A stretch of DNA of 64,000 nt from Nageia nagi (taxonomy: Eukaryota; Pinophyta). A program made the position numbers and the translations under genes. How positions within the stretch are numbered: the first letter of the stretch is position 1; the number at the start of each line of letters is the position of its first letter. The stretch is from contig JBITNC010000001.1 in the NCBI GenBank assembly GCA_050084985.1, positions 81,096,001 to 81,160,000 on the forward strand. Reading direction: 5' to 3'. The notes beneath the pieces are model-generated. The model did not search any database. It was given only the letters and a program-made list of their open reading frames with translations, and was not told the DNA's origin. Positions 24,665 through 33,664 of the stretch are shown here, piece after piece.

Positions 24665-24679
24665 CTAAGCTCTTATCCA
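24665..24679 (-). other. Primer binding site, initiator-Met type, decayed
   Basis: The minus strand reads TTTGGATAAGAGCTTAGAA. The common chromovirus site complementary to initiator tRNA-Met is TTTGGTATCAGAGCTTAG, so this copy has lost or changed the TATC block. It lies just upstream of the gag start, which fixes the 5' LTR end near 24680. Confidence 0.6.
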
Positions 24680-24984
24680 AATTTTTCTTTCAATTTTAGG
24701 CTAATATACTTCTAGGTTGGCTTCATTTTCTCTCTTTGAGATCTTATGACTGTTATAAATAATAAATATACAACTATGTTCAAAGAATAACTTGATCATA
24801 CCAATTTATCTATAATAAACATTAGACTATGTTCTTCTAAAAATTCAAACGTAGATTTACTGAATTTTATTTATTCTAATACTTTATTAACTTGGAATAA
24901 AAAATATACAAAAAAATCTTTAATAAGAAATTAGAGATGCATGCACAAAATTAGGGCATGATATTTATACTCAAAACACCAAGA

Positions 24985-25204
24985 TATGTAAAAAATACTT
25001 AAAAAAATCTAGGAATATATATTGATAAGTATATATAATTTACACTCAAGACTAAATTTGTATAAGTATTTATAGTCGAGAATGAAAGGAGAATAAAAAA
25101 TGGGAATTATAGAAGGCGTTTTATTTGAGGGAAGAATGAATAAATAAAAAAATAAAGAATACAAAGAATATTACCCCTTAGAGTGTAATTCTGCAAGAAT
25201 AACA
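24985..25204 (-). repeat. 3' LTR remnant of element B
   Basis: It matches the right end of the 5' LTR (45545..45743): shared blocks include TTTACACTCAAGACTAAATT, TGTATAAGTATTTATAGT and TATTACCCCTTAG. Only about 220 of 1,890 bases remain before element C sequence begins. Confidence 0.8.
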
Positions 25205-25239
25205 ATCTTTTGGAAGATCTTTGGGATCTTTAGCCTACT

Positions 25240-25995
25240 AGAAAATAAGATCCTTAACTACCACTTCCACCTACTTTACCAAGTGTAAATTTTAATGGGG
25301 TTTGTTGTTGTGGTATTAATTCTGTTGGCAACAAAGGTAGAAGTTTCTTGTATAAGTCCTAGAGATCCTTATTATCTACCTATGATAGAATGGAGAATCC
25401 TTGAAACTTTGAAATATTTTCTTTAAATCCATTTAGAACATTCTCTATCCTTAAAGCATTCAAAAATCTTGATATAGCTTCTTAAGCTTACTCATTCATT
25501 TCTTACAGCTCTAAGAGTTGCTTTTTAGGAAAGTTTGTTGCAACATCTTGGTCCAATAATGATTTAGTATTTTCCACCCAGTAGTTGGCACTACACTATA
25601 CATCTGATTCCTCCCACAATTTGGGATCCTTCAATTGAATTAAATAATTGAAATACATATTTACAAAATTGATCTCTACCTTTAATTGGCCCTTTTCCAA
25701 GTCCAAGACTAATGCCAAATTCTTCAAGTCATAGATATCTTTTATTCTCCTCAAAATGGTCTACCTTGGACTTGGGGTTACAATGACTGGATCCTTTTTT
25801 GTTATGACCCTTAGATAACACTATATTTGTTCAATTTTACCTCTTGGGATTGCTAGGGATAACTATTGGAGGCAATATGAGCATCATATTGAAGAACAAT
25901 ATATTTTGCTTGGTTTTTCTAATGGTACAATTTTGATAAGCTCACCATTTTCTCTTCAACTTGGTCAACTAAGTTCTTTGTAAAATATTTAATTA
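25240..25995 (-). pseudogene. Extra ORF of element B, C-terminal part
   Basis: IQLKDPKLWEESDV and SRFLNALRIENVLNGFKENI on the minus strand match 59660..59890 of element E in the same order. The segment ends close to the 3' LTR. It is the continuation of 33665..36860, split by the PMD element, and is interrupted by stops. Function unknown. Confidence 0.7.
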
Positions 25996-26000
25996 TCTAT

Positions 26001-26833
26001 TGTTTACAAATAAAATTGAGCGTGCAAATAAATAAACAGGCAAATATCTACAAACTCAATATTATCTGTATTTAAGCTACGGATAGCGATTTATTCTAGA
26101 TAACAGTAAACAACATAACCAATTTAGAAATGTAATTGTACCAACCAAGACTGTGATTTGTGTACTTACCTCACGGAATGTACCTGACAACAAAAGATGT
26201 GGATATTGGTGATGTACTGATGATGAGCTACCTTTCCAACAGCGTCGTGACCTGCAATGATGCCAAAAGAGGACCGCGGGCGGTCCGTTTCAGTGGTATA
26301 ACAGCGTCGGTGGTGTTCTTCCATTCACAAAGGAGCACCGGTGGCCTTAGTTTGATAGCTTTGACCTCTCGGTTAGGTCTAGATATTCAGTATAGATATC
26401 TCAAATAGCAGTATAATATCAGAATTGATCGCAGATGTCAGGAGAGCTCGCGTAAGGAAGCACACAAACCATAGCCTTGTAGGCGGTACCGAGAGATACG
26501 TTAAGGGGTAGCCACTTACAAGACCATACGCGGGATCATGTGTATCTTTATTGTTGTGGACTTACTATTAGATCCCTTATTTATATAGATAATAGATAAT
26601 ATCGCCCATAGGTCGACGTGCATCTACATAAATAAGGTTAATTCACAATATTCAAGATAAACACACCAATAAACAAGATAATTCATGCAATATTCAAGAT
26701 AACCCATACAATATTCATATTCAAGCCAAACATTGATATTATCACTTTAATACATTCAAAACATACATTTAAGCCAAGCATATTTCATTGATTTATTGAT
26801 TTAAAAGCATAAATTCATTTTTATGTGTTAACA
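26001..26833 (-). repeat. 3' LTR of the PMD element
   Basis: 833 bp, TG...CA, partner of 32832..33664. It keeps the palindrome GGACCGCGGGCGGTCC intact at 26271..26286, which is decayed in the other LTR. Confidence 0.93.
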
Positions 26834-27189
26834 GATGCCCCACTTTGGATGTGAAATCGAAAGAAACATGAGGTGAGTTGAGATTTTGCATTCAAAGTAA
26901 AAACACAACATCATAGCAAACAATTTTGATAAGCAATGATAAACACCAACCATTTAAACAACATCATGATAAAGCTTATAGGTTGAGGAAACTCCCTTTT
27001 GATATTACCTTGGGCATGCTTGCCCCTTATGTTTTGCCGTAGAATGTGATAACCTGATATATCTGATCATCTGATAAGCTGAAAATCTCGCCGCAATGCT
27101 GATGACCCAAGACAATACACTTGATAACCCACATGACAATGACAGGACAAACAACTTGACCACACATGTCGACCGGACGACAACTTGAC
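26834..27189. other. Spacer between 3' LTR and repeat arrays
   Basis: It begins with the polypurine-like minus-strand stretch AAAGTGGGGCATC next to the LTR. CTGATCATCTGATAAGCTGA at about 27061 foreshadows the motif of the neighbouring repeats. No gene was seen. Confidence 0.5.
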
Positions 27190-27312
27190 AAGACCACATC
27201 ACAAGACAAAACATGACAACACATGACAACACACATGACCAACTCACAAGACAAGACATGATAACACACATGATCAACTCACAAGACAAGACATGATAAC
27301 ACAAGATAACCA
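27190..27312. repeat. Tandem repeat of about 37 bp
   Basis: Units built on ACTCACAAGACAAGACATGA and TAACACACATGATCA, about two full copies with degenerate CATGACAACA units before them. The apparent cysteine-rich minus-strand frame here is just the repeat being translated. Confidence 0.7.
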
Positions 27313-27325
27313 TAACCACACACAA

Positions 27326-27903
27326 GGGGAGAGCTAAATTCTACACAACTGAGCCTTCGCACCAAGAGGTGTACTCCAGTTGCATAAGAACCGAACTCCG
27401 TAAAATAATGATAAGCTGATGGGGGAGAGCTAAGTTCCACACAACTGAGCCTTCACACCAAGAAGTATACTGCAGTTGCATAAGAATCGAACTCCGCAAA
27501 ACAAGTGATAAGCTGATGGGGGAGAGCTAAGTTCTACACAACTGAGCCTTCGCACCAAAAGGTGTACTCTAGTTGCATAAGAACCGAACTCCGCAAAATA
27601 ATGATAAGCTGATATGTGAGAGCTAAGTTCCACACAACTGAGCCTTCGCACCGAGAGGTGTACTCCAGTTGCATAAGAACCGAACTCCGCAAAACAAGTG
27701 ATAAACTGATGGGGGAGAGCTAAGTTCCACACAACTGAGCCTTCGCACCAAGAGGTGTACTCCAGTTGCATAAGAACCGAACTCTGCAAAATAATGATAA
27801 GCTGGTGGGGGAGAGCTAAGTTCCACACAACTAAGCCTTCGCACTAAGAAGCATACTGCAGTTGCATAAGAACCGAACTCTGCAAAACAAGTGATAAATT
27901 GAT
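27326..27903. repeat. Array of six 97-bp units arranged as three dimers
   Basis: Each unit runs GGGGGAGAGCTAAGTTCCAC, ACAACTGAGCCTTCGCACC, GCATAAGAACCGAACTC and ends near TGATAAGCTGATG. Units start at about 27326, 27420, 27520, 27615, 27712 and 27810. Odd units end AAAATAATGATAAGCTG; even ones end AAAACAAGTGATAAACTG or similar, so the period is really about 194 bp. It lies upstream of the PMD promoter. Confidence 0.85.
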
Positions 27904-28398
27904 GGAGCTGACACTCCACCAAGAAGCATGATAAGCTGATAACGGGAGCTGGAACTCCACTCATAGGTATGATAATCTGATAACGGGAGCTGGAACTCCA
28001 CTCACAAAACATGATAATCTGACCACAGGAGCTGGAACTCCTCTCATATGCACATGATAAACTAATTATGGGAGCTGGAACTCCACTCACAAGCATGATA
28101 ATCTGACCTTGGGAGCTGGAACTTCACTCACAAGCATGATAATCTGACCACAAGAGCTGGAACTCCTCTCACAAGCATGATAGTCTGACCACGGGAGCTG
28201 GAACTCCACTCACAAGCATGATAATCTGACCATGGGAGCTGGAATCCTCTCACAAGCATGATAGGCTGACTATGGGAGCTGGACTCCACTCATATGCACA
28301 TGATAAACTGACTATGGGAGCTGGAACTCCACTCACAGGCATGATAAGCTGACTATGGGAGCTGGACTCCACTCACAGGCACACGATAATCTGATCAC
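27904..28398. repeat. Array of about twelve 40-bp units
   Basis: The unit is GGGAGCTGGAACTCCACTC, ACAAGCATGATAATCTGACC; I count twelve units with scattered substitutions. GAGCTGGAACTCC is an imperfect palindrome (GGAG...CTCC) in every copy. The array ends about 315 bp before the PMD TATA box. Confidence 0.85.
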
Positions 28399-28504
28399 TC
28401 GAGTCTGCCAACACGAAACTCAAAGCAATATTCTCCTGGATATAACGTTGATCAAACACCTATGATGCACTCATGATACTTAATAAATTGATTTTCTGGA
28501 TAAA

Positions 28505-28572
28505 GGAACGCGGGTGATCCTTTCTCACTGACTTAGAACACCGACGGTCTTCACTAAGGCCGCGGGCGATCC
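28505..28572. repeat. Two decayed copies of the GGACCGC palindrome
   Basis: GGAACGCGGGTGATCC (28505..28520) and AGGCCGCGGGCGATCC (28557..28572), each followed by CCTTT or CTTTC-like sequence, correspond to GGACCGCGGGCGGTCC with two or three changes. Confidence 0.6.
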
Positions 28573-28714
28573 TTTCCTTGAAGATTCATAAAAAACCGTG
28601 AAAATCATGTCTCTGCGAATCACCCTTGGATTCCAGATTGATGCCTAATTACTGGTCTACGTGCACCAAATGCTCAAATTGAAATTTATCTTGAAGTGTG
28701 TGCCCTAACCTTTT

Positions 28715-28722
28715 TATAAAAG
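28715..28722 (+). promoter_or_regulatory. TATA box of the PMD gene
   Basis: TATAAAAG lies 153 bases before the ATG at 28868. A CT-rich leader without upstream ATG follows. Spacing suits a transcription start near 28750. It is the best core-promoter match on the plus strand in this element. Confidence 0.6.
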
Positions 28723-28867
28723 GGGCCCCACCCTTCCTCATTTGTTCACCCTATCATTTTCATAGCTGAGAGCATCCTAGAGCTTGAGAGACTGATTCAG
28801 AGAGGTTTAGCTGGTGCTTTTGTCACTATCGCCAGATAATTCTTCTTGTATTGCTGTGCTGCACACT

Positions 28868-31132
28868 ATGGCCCTACCGATCACACGCCGAGAGGGACAC
28901 AGAGCTACCTTGGTGGCTGATTCTCCTGCTGGTCATCAGGTACACTACCTCTTCTACTTTTTTCATGCTATGTTTTTGTTTGTCTTCAAGTTTTAGCTGC
29001 TTATACACTAGTTTTTCCGAATTGCCCCTAGGGTTTTCCTGTTGCATACCCTAGCCCTACGTTTTTCTCTTTTTAGTCTATTTTTCAAACTTCCGGTACC
29101 ATGGCTGCCTTATGCTTACCCGTACGAACCTGCACCCCGAATTTTATTGCCCTTTTTCACGGAAACAGGACCGCTGGCGGTCCTTTTGCCCTAGTTTGGA
29201 CCGTGGGCGGTCCTTCTCACCTATAATAGACTGTGGGTGGTCCTCGTTTTCCTGTACTATTTTTTGCTATTTATGTTTCACATCTTGATATTGACTTGCC
29301 TTTCATCCTTCTTTTCTTGCAGAGCTGTGTATACCTTATGCGACCATCCGATAAGAGTGCTGCCTTCACCACTGCCCAACAGTGGCCCCAAACTGACGCA
29401 GCCTGGAGCATTTTGGAGGATATTTCATTCAGCCACCTTGCATTTGCTGACTATGTGTTTCATGACTGCAACATGCTTACAGCTTTGATGGAGAGGTGGG
29501 ATCCAAATTCCAACACCTTTCACCTTCCCACCGGTGAGATTACAGTGACCCTAGAGGATATCTACAGGATCACTAGACTTCCTATCAGGGGGAAACTAGT
29601 GAACATGATTCCTGTTCCGAGCTTGGAACAGGCAGAGGTATGGGCTACATGGCTGATAGGATTAGATGAAGTAAATCACAGAAAGAGAGGTGTGTCCCTA
29701 GTGAGACATGTGCCAGAGGACCCTCTAGCACGGGGTGACCTACGGATGAGGCTCCTCATTGCCTGCCTTCTAGATGCTATTGTCTATCCAGACAAGAGCA
29801 GTGAGACCTTCCCAGTGGGTATGATTCCTATCATTCAAGACATGGTTATACACAGACAGCGATATGCATGGTGCCCCGCAATACTGGCACAACTTTATCA
29901 TGATCTCCATGGCTTTGCAGAGGTGGAGAGAAAGGGGAGACAGGTGGCTCACTCAATGATACTGCAGGTGTGGGCTTATGAACACATCACTATTTCTAGA
30001 TCGACTATACTGCCCCTAGACCAGCCGGATGATGCACCCACCTGGCAACGGTGGGCGATGACCGAGGTACCAGACTTCCCTAGCATAGACCTAGAGGGAT
30101 GGCGTGTGCGACTTGACCTACTACAAGAGGTGCAGATCTACTGGCATCCTTATCGGGGAGGTGTACCAGAGTGGGAGGAGGACCTACAGGAGATGACATG
30201 GGTGAGACACCCTACCTACCTACAGGCACGTAGGGCCCTAGTGGAGTCGTACAGGCCAGAGTGGGTACTCCGTCAGTTCGGCTTCCAGCAGGGTATACCA
30301 GATGACTACAGGATAGTGGTGCGCTACTACCGTAGCAGGCATCTCCCAGAGGATTATGAGCCAGTACCGGACTGGGACTCAGACTGGGAGTCCCCAGCAA
30401 GGACTCTGACTATGATGTCGATGATGACATAGATGGACCCGATCACACAGAGGACTATCTAGACTGGTGGAGGACACACCGCCCTCACTACATCGGCATT
30501 CATGATGCTGACACGGGTGACAATGCATGGGAGGATGAGGACCCAAGAGACACAGAGACCGGGTGGGACACTCCCTTCACCACGGGAGGATGGGGAGGGG
30601 AGAGTAGCTCTACATATGCTCATGACACATCTCTAGATGCAGGTCATGATGACAATGAGGAGACTGATCCAAACCAGGACGAATATGAACCTGAGTATAA
30701 GACAGAATTAGACTGGGAGGATGAAAACTATGATGAGGATGATGATGGTAACCTACTTTCTCTTTTACTTTGCTTTGACTTTCTATTTTTCATAATATGC
30801 AAGGAACTAACATGATCTATTTATGCTATGTCACAGATCCTGAGGTTGAGATGGCTAAGCTGCGTGGCCAAATTGATCAGAAGGATGAGGAGATCAGAGA
30901 GCTACAGGGCTATCTACGGTTCGGAGGAGGAGATTATGCCGGTATCTATCAAGACTTACAAGCGGCCAACAAAGAAATCAAGGTCCTCTATGAGCAGCTT
31001 CGCCAGGTCGAGAGACAGATCGGCGAGGAGAAGACCCGTGCAGAGAAGTACAAGGCACGGTGCGGGGGTGGCACATCTAGCAGGGCTACTAGCTCTAGTG
31101 TAGGGGGTGGGGGGTCTATTAGGAGATTCTAA
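28868..31132 (+). CDS. Plant mobile domain (PMD, aminotransferase-like) protein, three exons, one frameshift
   Basis: Exon 1 28868..28939 (MALPITRREGHRATL), GT...AG intron to 29322, exon 2 29323..30747, intron 30748..30836, exon 3 30837..31132. Splice phases join in frame. Exon 2 carries the PMD fold over about 330 residues: WSILEDISFSHLAF, LMERWDPNSNTFHLPTGEIT, ITRLPIRGK. Such proteins (MAIN/MAIL1 kin) act in the nucleus in gene silencing, and a TE-borne branch exists. After the domain one base appears lost in the CCCC run near 30392..30395; read straight, the frame stops at 30432. In the shifted frame an acidic tail of about 115 residues runs without stops to the donor. Exon 3 adds a coiled coil (VEMAKLRGQIDQKDEEIREL). 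The gene is antisense to, and convergent with, gag. Confidence 0.85.
29168..29243. repeat. Three 30-bp repeats headed by a GC-rich palindrome, in PMD intron 1
   Basis: GGACCGCTGGCGGTCC (29168), GGACCGTGGGCGGTCC (29198) and AGACTGTGGGTGGTCC (29228) are spaced exactly 30 bases apart. Each is followed by a T/C-rich spacer. The third is decayed by transitions. Confidence 0.85.
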
Positions 31133-31521
31133 GTCATTCTATGTAATCTCACCCAGTTTGCATTGTAAACAAAAACATTTTGATCATGATATATATAAAA
31201 CACAAACTTTGGTACCTGATTTGTTCTTTGTTCATGTACTTGTGATGCGTGAATTTGATGTTGCGTGATCCTTGAGAACGAATGCCAACGATACGACCTA
31301 AAATTCTGACCTTTCATGTTGCGAACGTACTTGGCATCTTTTGCTTCTCTCTGTTTCTTCACTAAAAGAGGACCACCGGTGGTCCTATCATCACGAAATG
31401 CAACGCCGACGCTCCTGTTATGGCATTATGAAGCCTCCCAATCTCTTGCCCATGACGTCGGTTAGTGATCTGAACCATCTGCTAGCTCTCCCCTCTTTTT
31501 TTTTTTTTTACATATTTTGAT
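31133..31521. other. Intergenic gap between the PMD gene and gag, where pol would be
   Basis: 389 bases between two convergent genes. It holds a palindrome copy GGACCACCGGTGGTCC (31370..31385) and a run of T residues near 31496..31510. No trace of protease, RT, RNase H or integrase was found on either strand. Confidence 0.6.
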
Positions 31522-32739
31522 CTACCAAATGATACCCCCGGAGGGCCTGGAGCTCCCACCGGTGTCAACCTCGCAAGCATCTTCAAGAAAGATCATATTG
31601 ATATGCTGTTCTTCTCCTGTATCTTTGACCTTTGCTGGACATACATAGGATCCATCTTCTATGAGCTTCTGTATTCTATCCCTAAGATTTCCACATCCAT
31701 TAGTAGCATGGCCTTTAGTATGATGATATTCAAAATATCTATCTTCCTTATACCAATGGGGTTTCTCTGCTGTTAGATCTTCTTCACGCTTTGGTAAGGG
31801 TTGCAATAACCCTTTTTCCACAAGGTCTTTTAGGATATGTCTTGGAGGTATGGGAAATCTCACATATTTCTTTTCCTTCGTCTCACTTGTCTTCTCAGCC
31901 ATGTGGATAGTTTTTTCTTTCTTTGGTGATTGTGGTTTCTTATCCTTTGCTTTTGTTTTATCACTATTACCATACTTTACAAGCCCTAGCTTCACAAGGA
32001 CTTTTTCTTTCTCTAACAGCTTATACGTCATATCGGAAAATGTAAGATGTGTATAATCAATAACATATGATTGTAAGGGCAATATAACTGCTTCTTTGAA
32101 CATGTTATTTACCTCTTTTTCCGTTAATCTAGTCTTCACTTGCTGCCATGTCTTTTTAAACCTTACAACAAATATGTCTAGTTGCTCATCACTGTCTTGC
32201 TTGATAGCACATAAATCTGATAGCATAACCTCCTTCTTGATATTATGCTTATATTGCTCCAGAAACAAATTACTAAACTCCTCAAATGATGTGATTGACC
32301 CTTCAGGTAATGCATAAAACCATTCTCGGGCGTCTCTTTCCAAGCTCTGGGGGAAGAATTTAGCTTGCAATCTTTGGTTTGTACCAATTTTGAGTTCACA
32401 CTCATCCTTGAATCCTTGTATATGTCTTCTTGGGTCTCCTTCCCCATTGAACTTACTAAAATTTGGCTCTTTATAGTCGGATGGTGGCATGTGTCTATGA
32501 ATCTCATCACATAAGGGACTACCAAATTCGAAAGAATCATTAGGTGGCGTTGATCTTCTTGCCAATCTGTCTATCTGCCTCTGCATACCTTCCATAGTAG
32601 CCTGAAAATTACTATTGTCACCCTCAGTGCTATTTTGCATTCCTCTGGATCCCTCTGGATCATCATGTCTGATTTCTACCAATAATTCATCCAAATCCCT
32701 TTTTGAAAGACTACGCAAGAATAACTTAAGCTGCTCCAT
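31522..32739 (-). CDS. Gag protein of the PMD element, intact
   Basis: 405 residues from the ATG at 32739 (the open frame extends two codons upstream without another ATG). Residues about 95..200 match the Retrotrans_gag capsid region: EPNFSKFNGEGDPRRHIQGF, AKFFPQSLERDAREWFYALP, ITSFEEFSNLFLEQY. A lysine-rich basic stretch follows (about 268..295). A Cys/His-like motif near 345 reads YFEYHHTKGHATNGC, where relatives have CEYHH...C, so the first cysteine is missing. The frame ends SGGIIW with no protease continuation. Gag would package element RNA; an intact frame in an element without pol suggests recent selection or recent insertion. TATA in the LTR (33411..33418) could drive it. Confidence 0.9.
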   Translation of the reverse strand: MEQLKLFLRSLSKRDLDELLVEIRHDDPEGSRGMQNSTEGDNSNFQATMEGMQRQIDRLARRSTPPNDSFEFGSPLCDEIHRHMPPSDYKEPNFSKFNGEGDPRRHIQGFKDECELKIGTNQRLQAKFFPQSLERDAREWFYALPEGSITSFEEFSNLFLEQYKHNIKKEVMLSDLCAIKQDSDEQLDIFVVRFKKTWQQVKTRLTEKEVNNMFKEAVILPLQSYVIDYTHLTFSDMTYKLLEKEKVLVKLGLVKYGNSDKTKAKDKKPQSPKKEKTIHMAEKTSETKEKKYVRFPIPPRHILKDLVEKGLLQPLPKREEDLTAEKPHWYKEDRYFEYHHTKGHATNGCGNLRDRIQKLIEDGSYVCPAKVKDTGEEQHINMIFLEDACEVDTGGSSRPSGGIIW

Positions 32740-32810
32740 ACTCAAAACACTTCACAAAATAGATGTTAGCCTTAACTAAAACCTTTAGGGTTTTAGTATA
32801 ATGATGTGTA

Positions 32811-32831
32811 CTTCACATCGGGTTCACCAAA
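32811..32831 (-). other. Primer binding site candidate of the PMD element
   Basis: Immediately inside the 5' LTR the minus strand reads TTTGGTGAACCCGATGTGAA. It starts with the TGG expected opposite tRNA CCA. I could not assign the tRNA. Element B has a similar pattern (TTTGGCATGCCCGATGG). Confidence 0.5.
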
Positions 32832-33664
32832 TGTTTACAAATAAAATTGAGCGTGTAAATAAATAAACAGGCAAATATCTACAAACTCAATATTATCTGT
32901 ATTTAAGCTACAGATAGCGATTTATTCTAGATAACAGTAAACAACATAACCAATTTAGAAATGTAATTGTACCAACCAAGATTGTGATTTGTGTACTTAC
33001 CTCACGGAACGTACCTGACAACAAAAGATGTGGATATTGGCAATGTACTGATGATGAGCTACCTTTCCAACAACGTCGTGACCTGCAATGATGCCAAAAG
33101 AGGATCGTAGGCGGTCCGTTTCAGTGGTATAACAGCACCGGTGGTGTTCTTCCGTTCACAAAGGAGCACCAGTAGCCTTAGTTTGATAGCTTTGACCTCT
33201 CGGTTAGGTCCAGATCTTCAGTATAGATATCTCAGATACCAGTATAATATCAGAATTGATCGCAGATGTCAGGAGAGCTCGCGTAAGGAAGCACACAAAC
33301 CACAGCCTTGTAGGTGGTACCGAGAGATACCTTAAGGGGTAGCCACTTACAAGACCATACGCGGGATCATGTGTATCCTTGTTGTTGTGGACTTACTATT
33401 AGATCCCTTATTTATATAGATAATAGATAATATCGCCCATAGGTCGGCGTGCATCTACATAAATAAGGTTAATTCATAATATTCAAGATAAACACACCAA
33501 TAAATAAGATAATTCATGCAATATTCAAGATAACCCATACAATATTCATATTCAAGCCAAACATTGATATTATCACTTTAATACATTCAAAACATACATT
33601 TAAGCCAAGCATATTTCATTGATTTATTGATTTAAAAGCATAAATTCATTTTTATGTGTTAACA
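32832..33664 (-). repeat. 5' LTR of the PMD element
   Basis: 833 bp, partner of 26001..26833. The palindrome here is GGATCGTAGGCGGTCC (33102..33117), with three transitions relative to the other LTR. It is followed by target copy TCTAT. Confidence 0.93.
33411..33418 (-). promoter_or_regulatory. LTR TATA box, minus strand
   Basis: The minus strand reads TATATAAATAAGG. It is conserved in both LTRs (26575..26587 in the other). Position and direction suit transcription of gag and the element genome. Confidence 0.5.

Larger units (their letters stand above)
21480..24984 (-). mobile_element. Element C: decayed chromovirus-like Ty3/gypsy retrotransposon
   Basis: The minus-strand order is 5' LTR remnant, primer site, gag, protease, RT, RNase H and integrase start. 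The domain order and the RT strings ([45 protein letters not shown]-type) are those of plant chromoviruses. It is cut in the integrase zinc region near 21480, so the integrase core, chromodomain and 3' LTR are missing. No LTR pair could be matched and the right boundary with element B is approximate. Confidence 0.75.
26001..33664 (-). mobile_element. Young gag-only Ty3/gypsy element carrying an antisense plant-mobile-domain gene
   Basis: Both LTRs are 833 bp and begin TGTTTACAAAT and end GTTAACA in plus-strand reading. I count about 27 mismatches, mostly transitions (about 97% identity). The flanks are identical TCTAT (25996..26000 and 33665..33669). A TGG-initial primer site lies inside the right LTR and a purine stretch ending GTGGGGCATC (minus strand) inside the left LTR, so the element reads right to left. 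It encodes an intact gag but no protease, RT or integrase. In the pol position lie tandem repeats and a plus-strand PMD gene. It must have been mobilised by proteins of another element. Confidence 0.93.

Noticed and set aside
27005-28096. Three cysteine- and serine-rich minus-strand open frames (80 to 157 codons)
   Set aside because: They are translations of the tandem repeats; the repeating peptides follow the 97-bp and 37-bp units and have no domain.
27904-28398. Regular 40-bp repeats resembling a CRISPR array
   Set aside because: There are no unique spacers; units are directly adjacent and variable along their length. The context is a plant retrotransposon.
29233-29322. N-terminal 30 codons of the long plus-strand PMD open frame
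   Set aside because: The frame opens at a GTG inside what looks like intron 1. The CTTTTCTTGCAG acceptor at 29322 and the phase match with exon 1 (ending 28939) make this intron sequence.
31850-32317. Plus-strand open frames opposite gag (68 and 73 codons)
   Set aside because: They are reverse shadows of the intact minus-strand gag, with no motif of their own.
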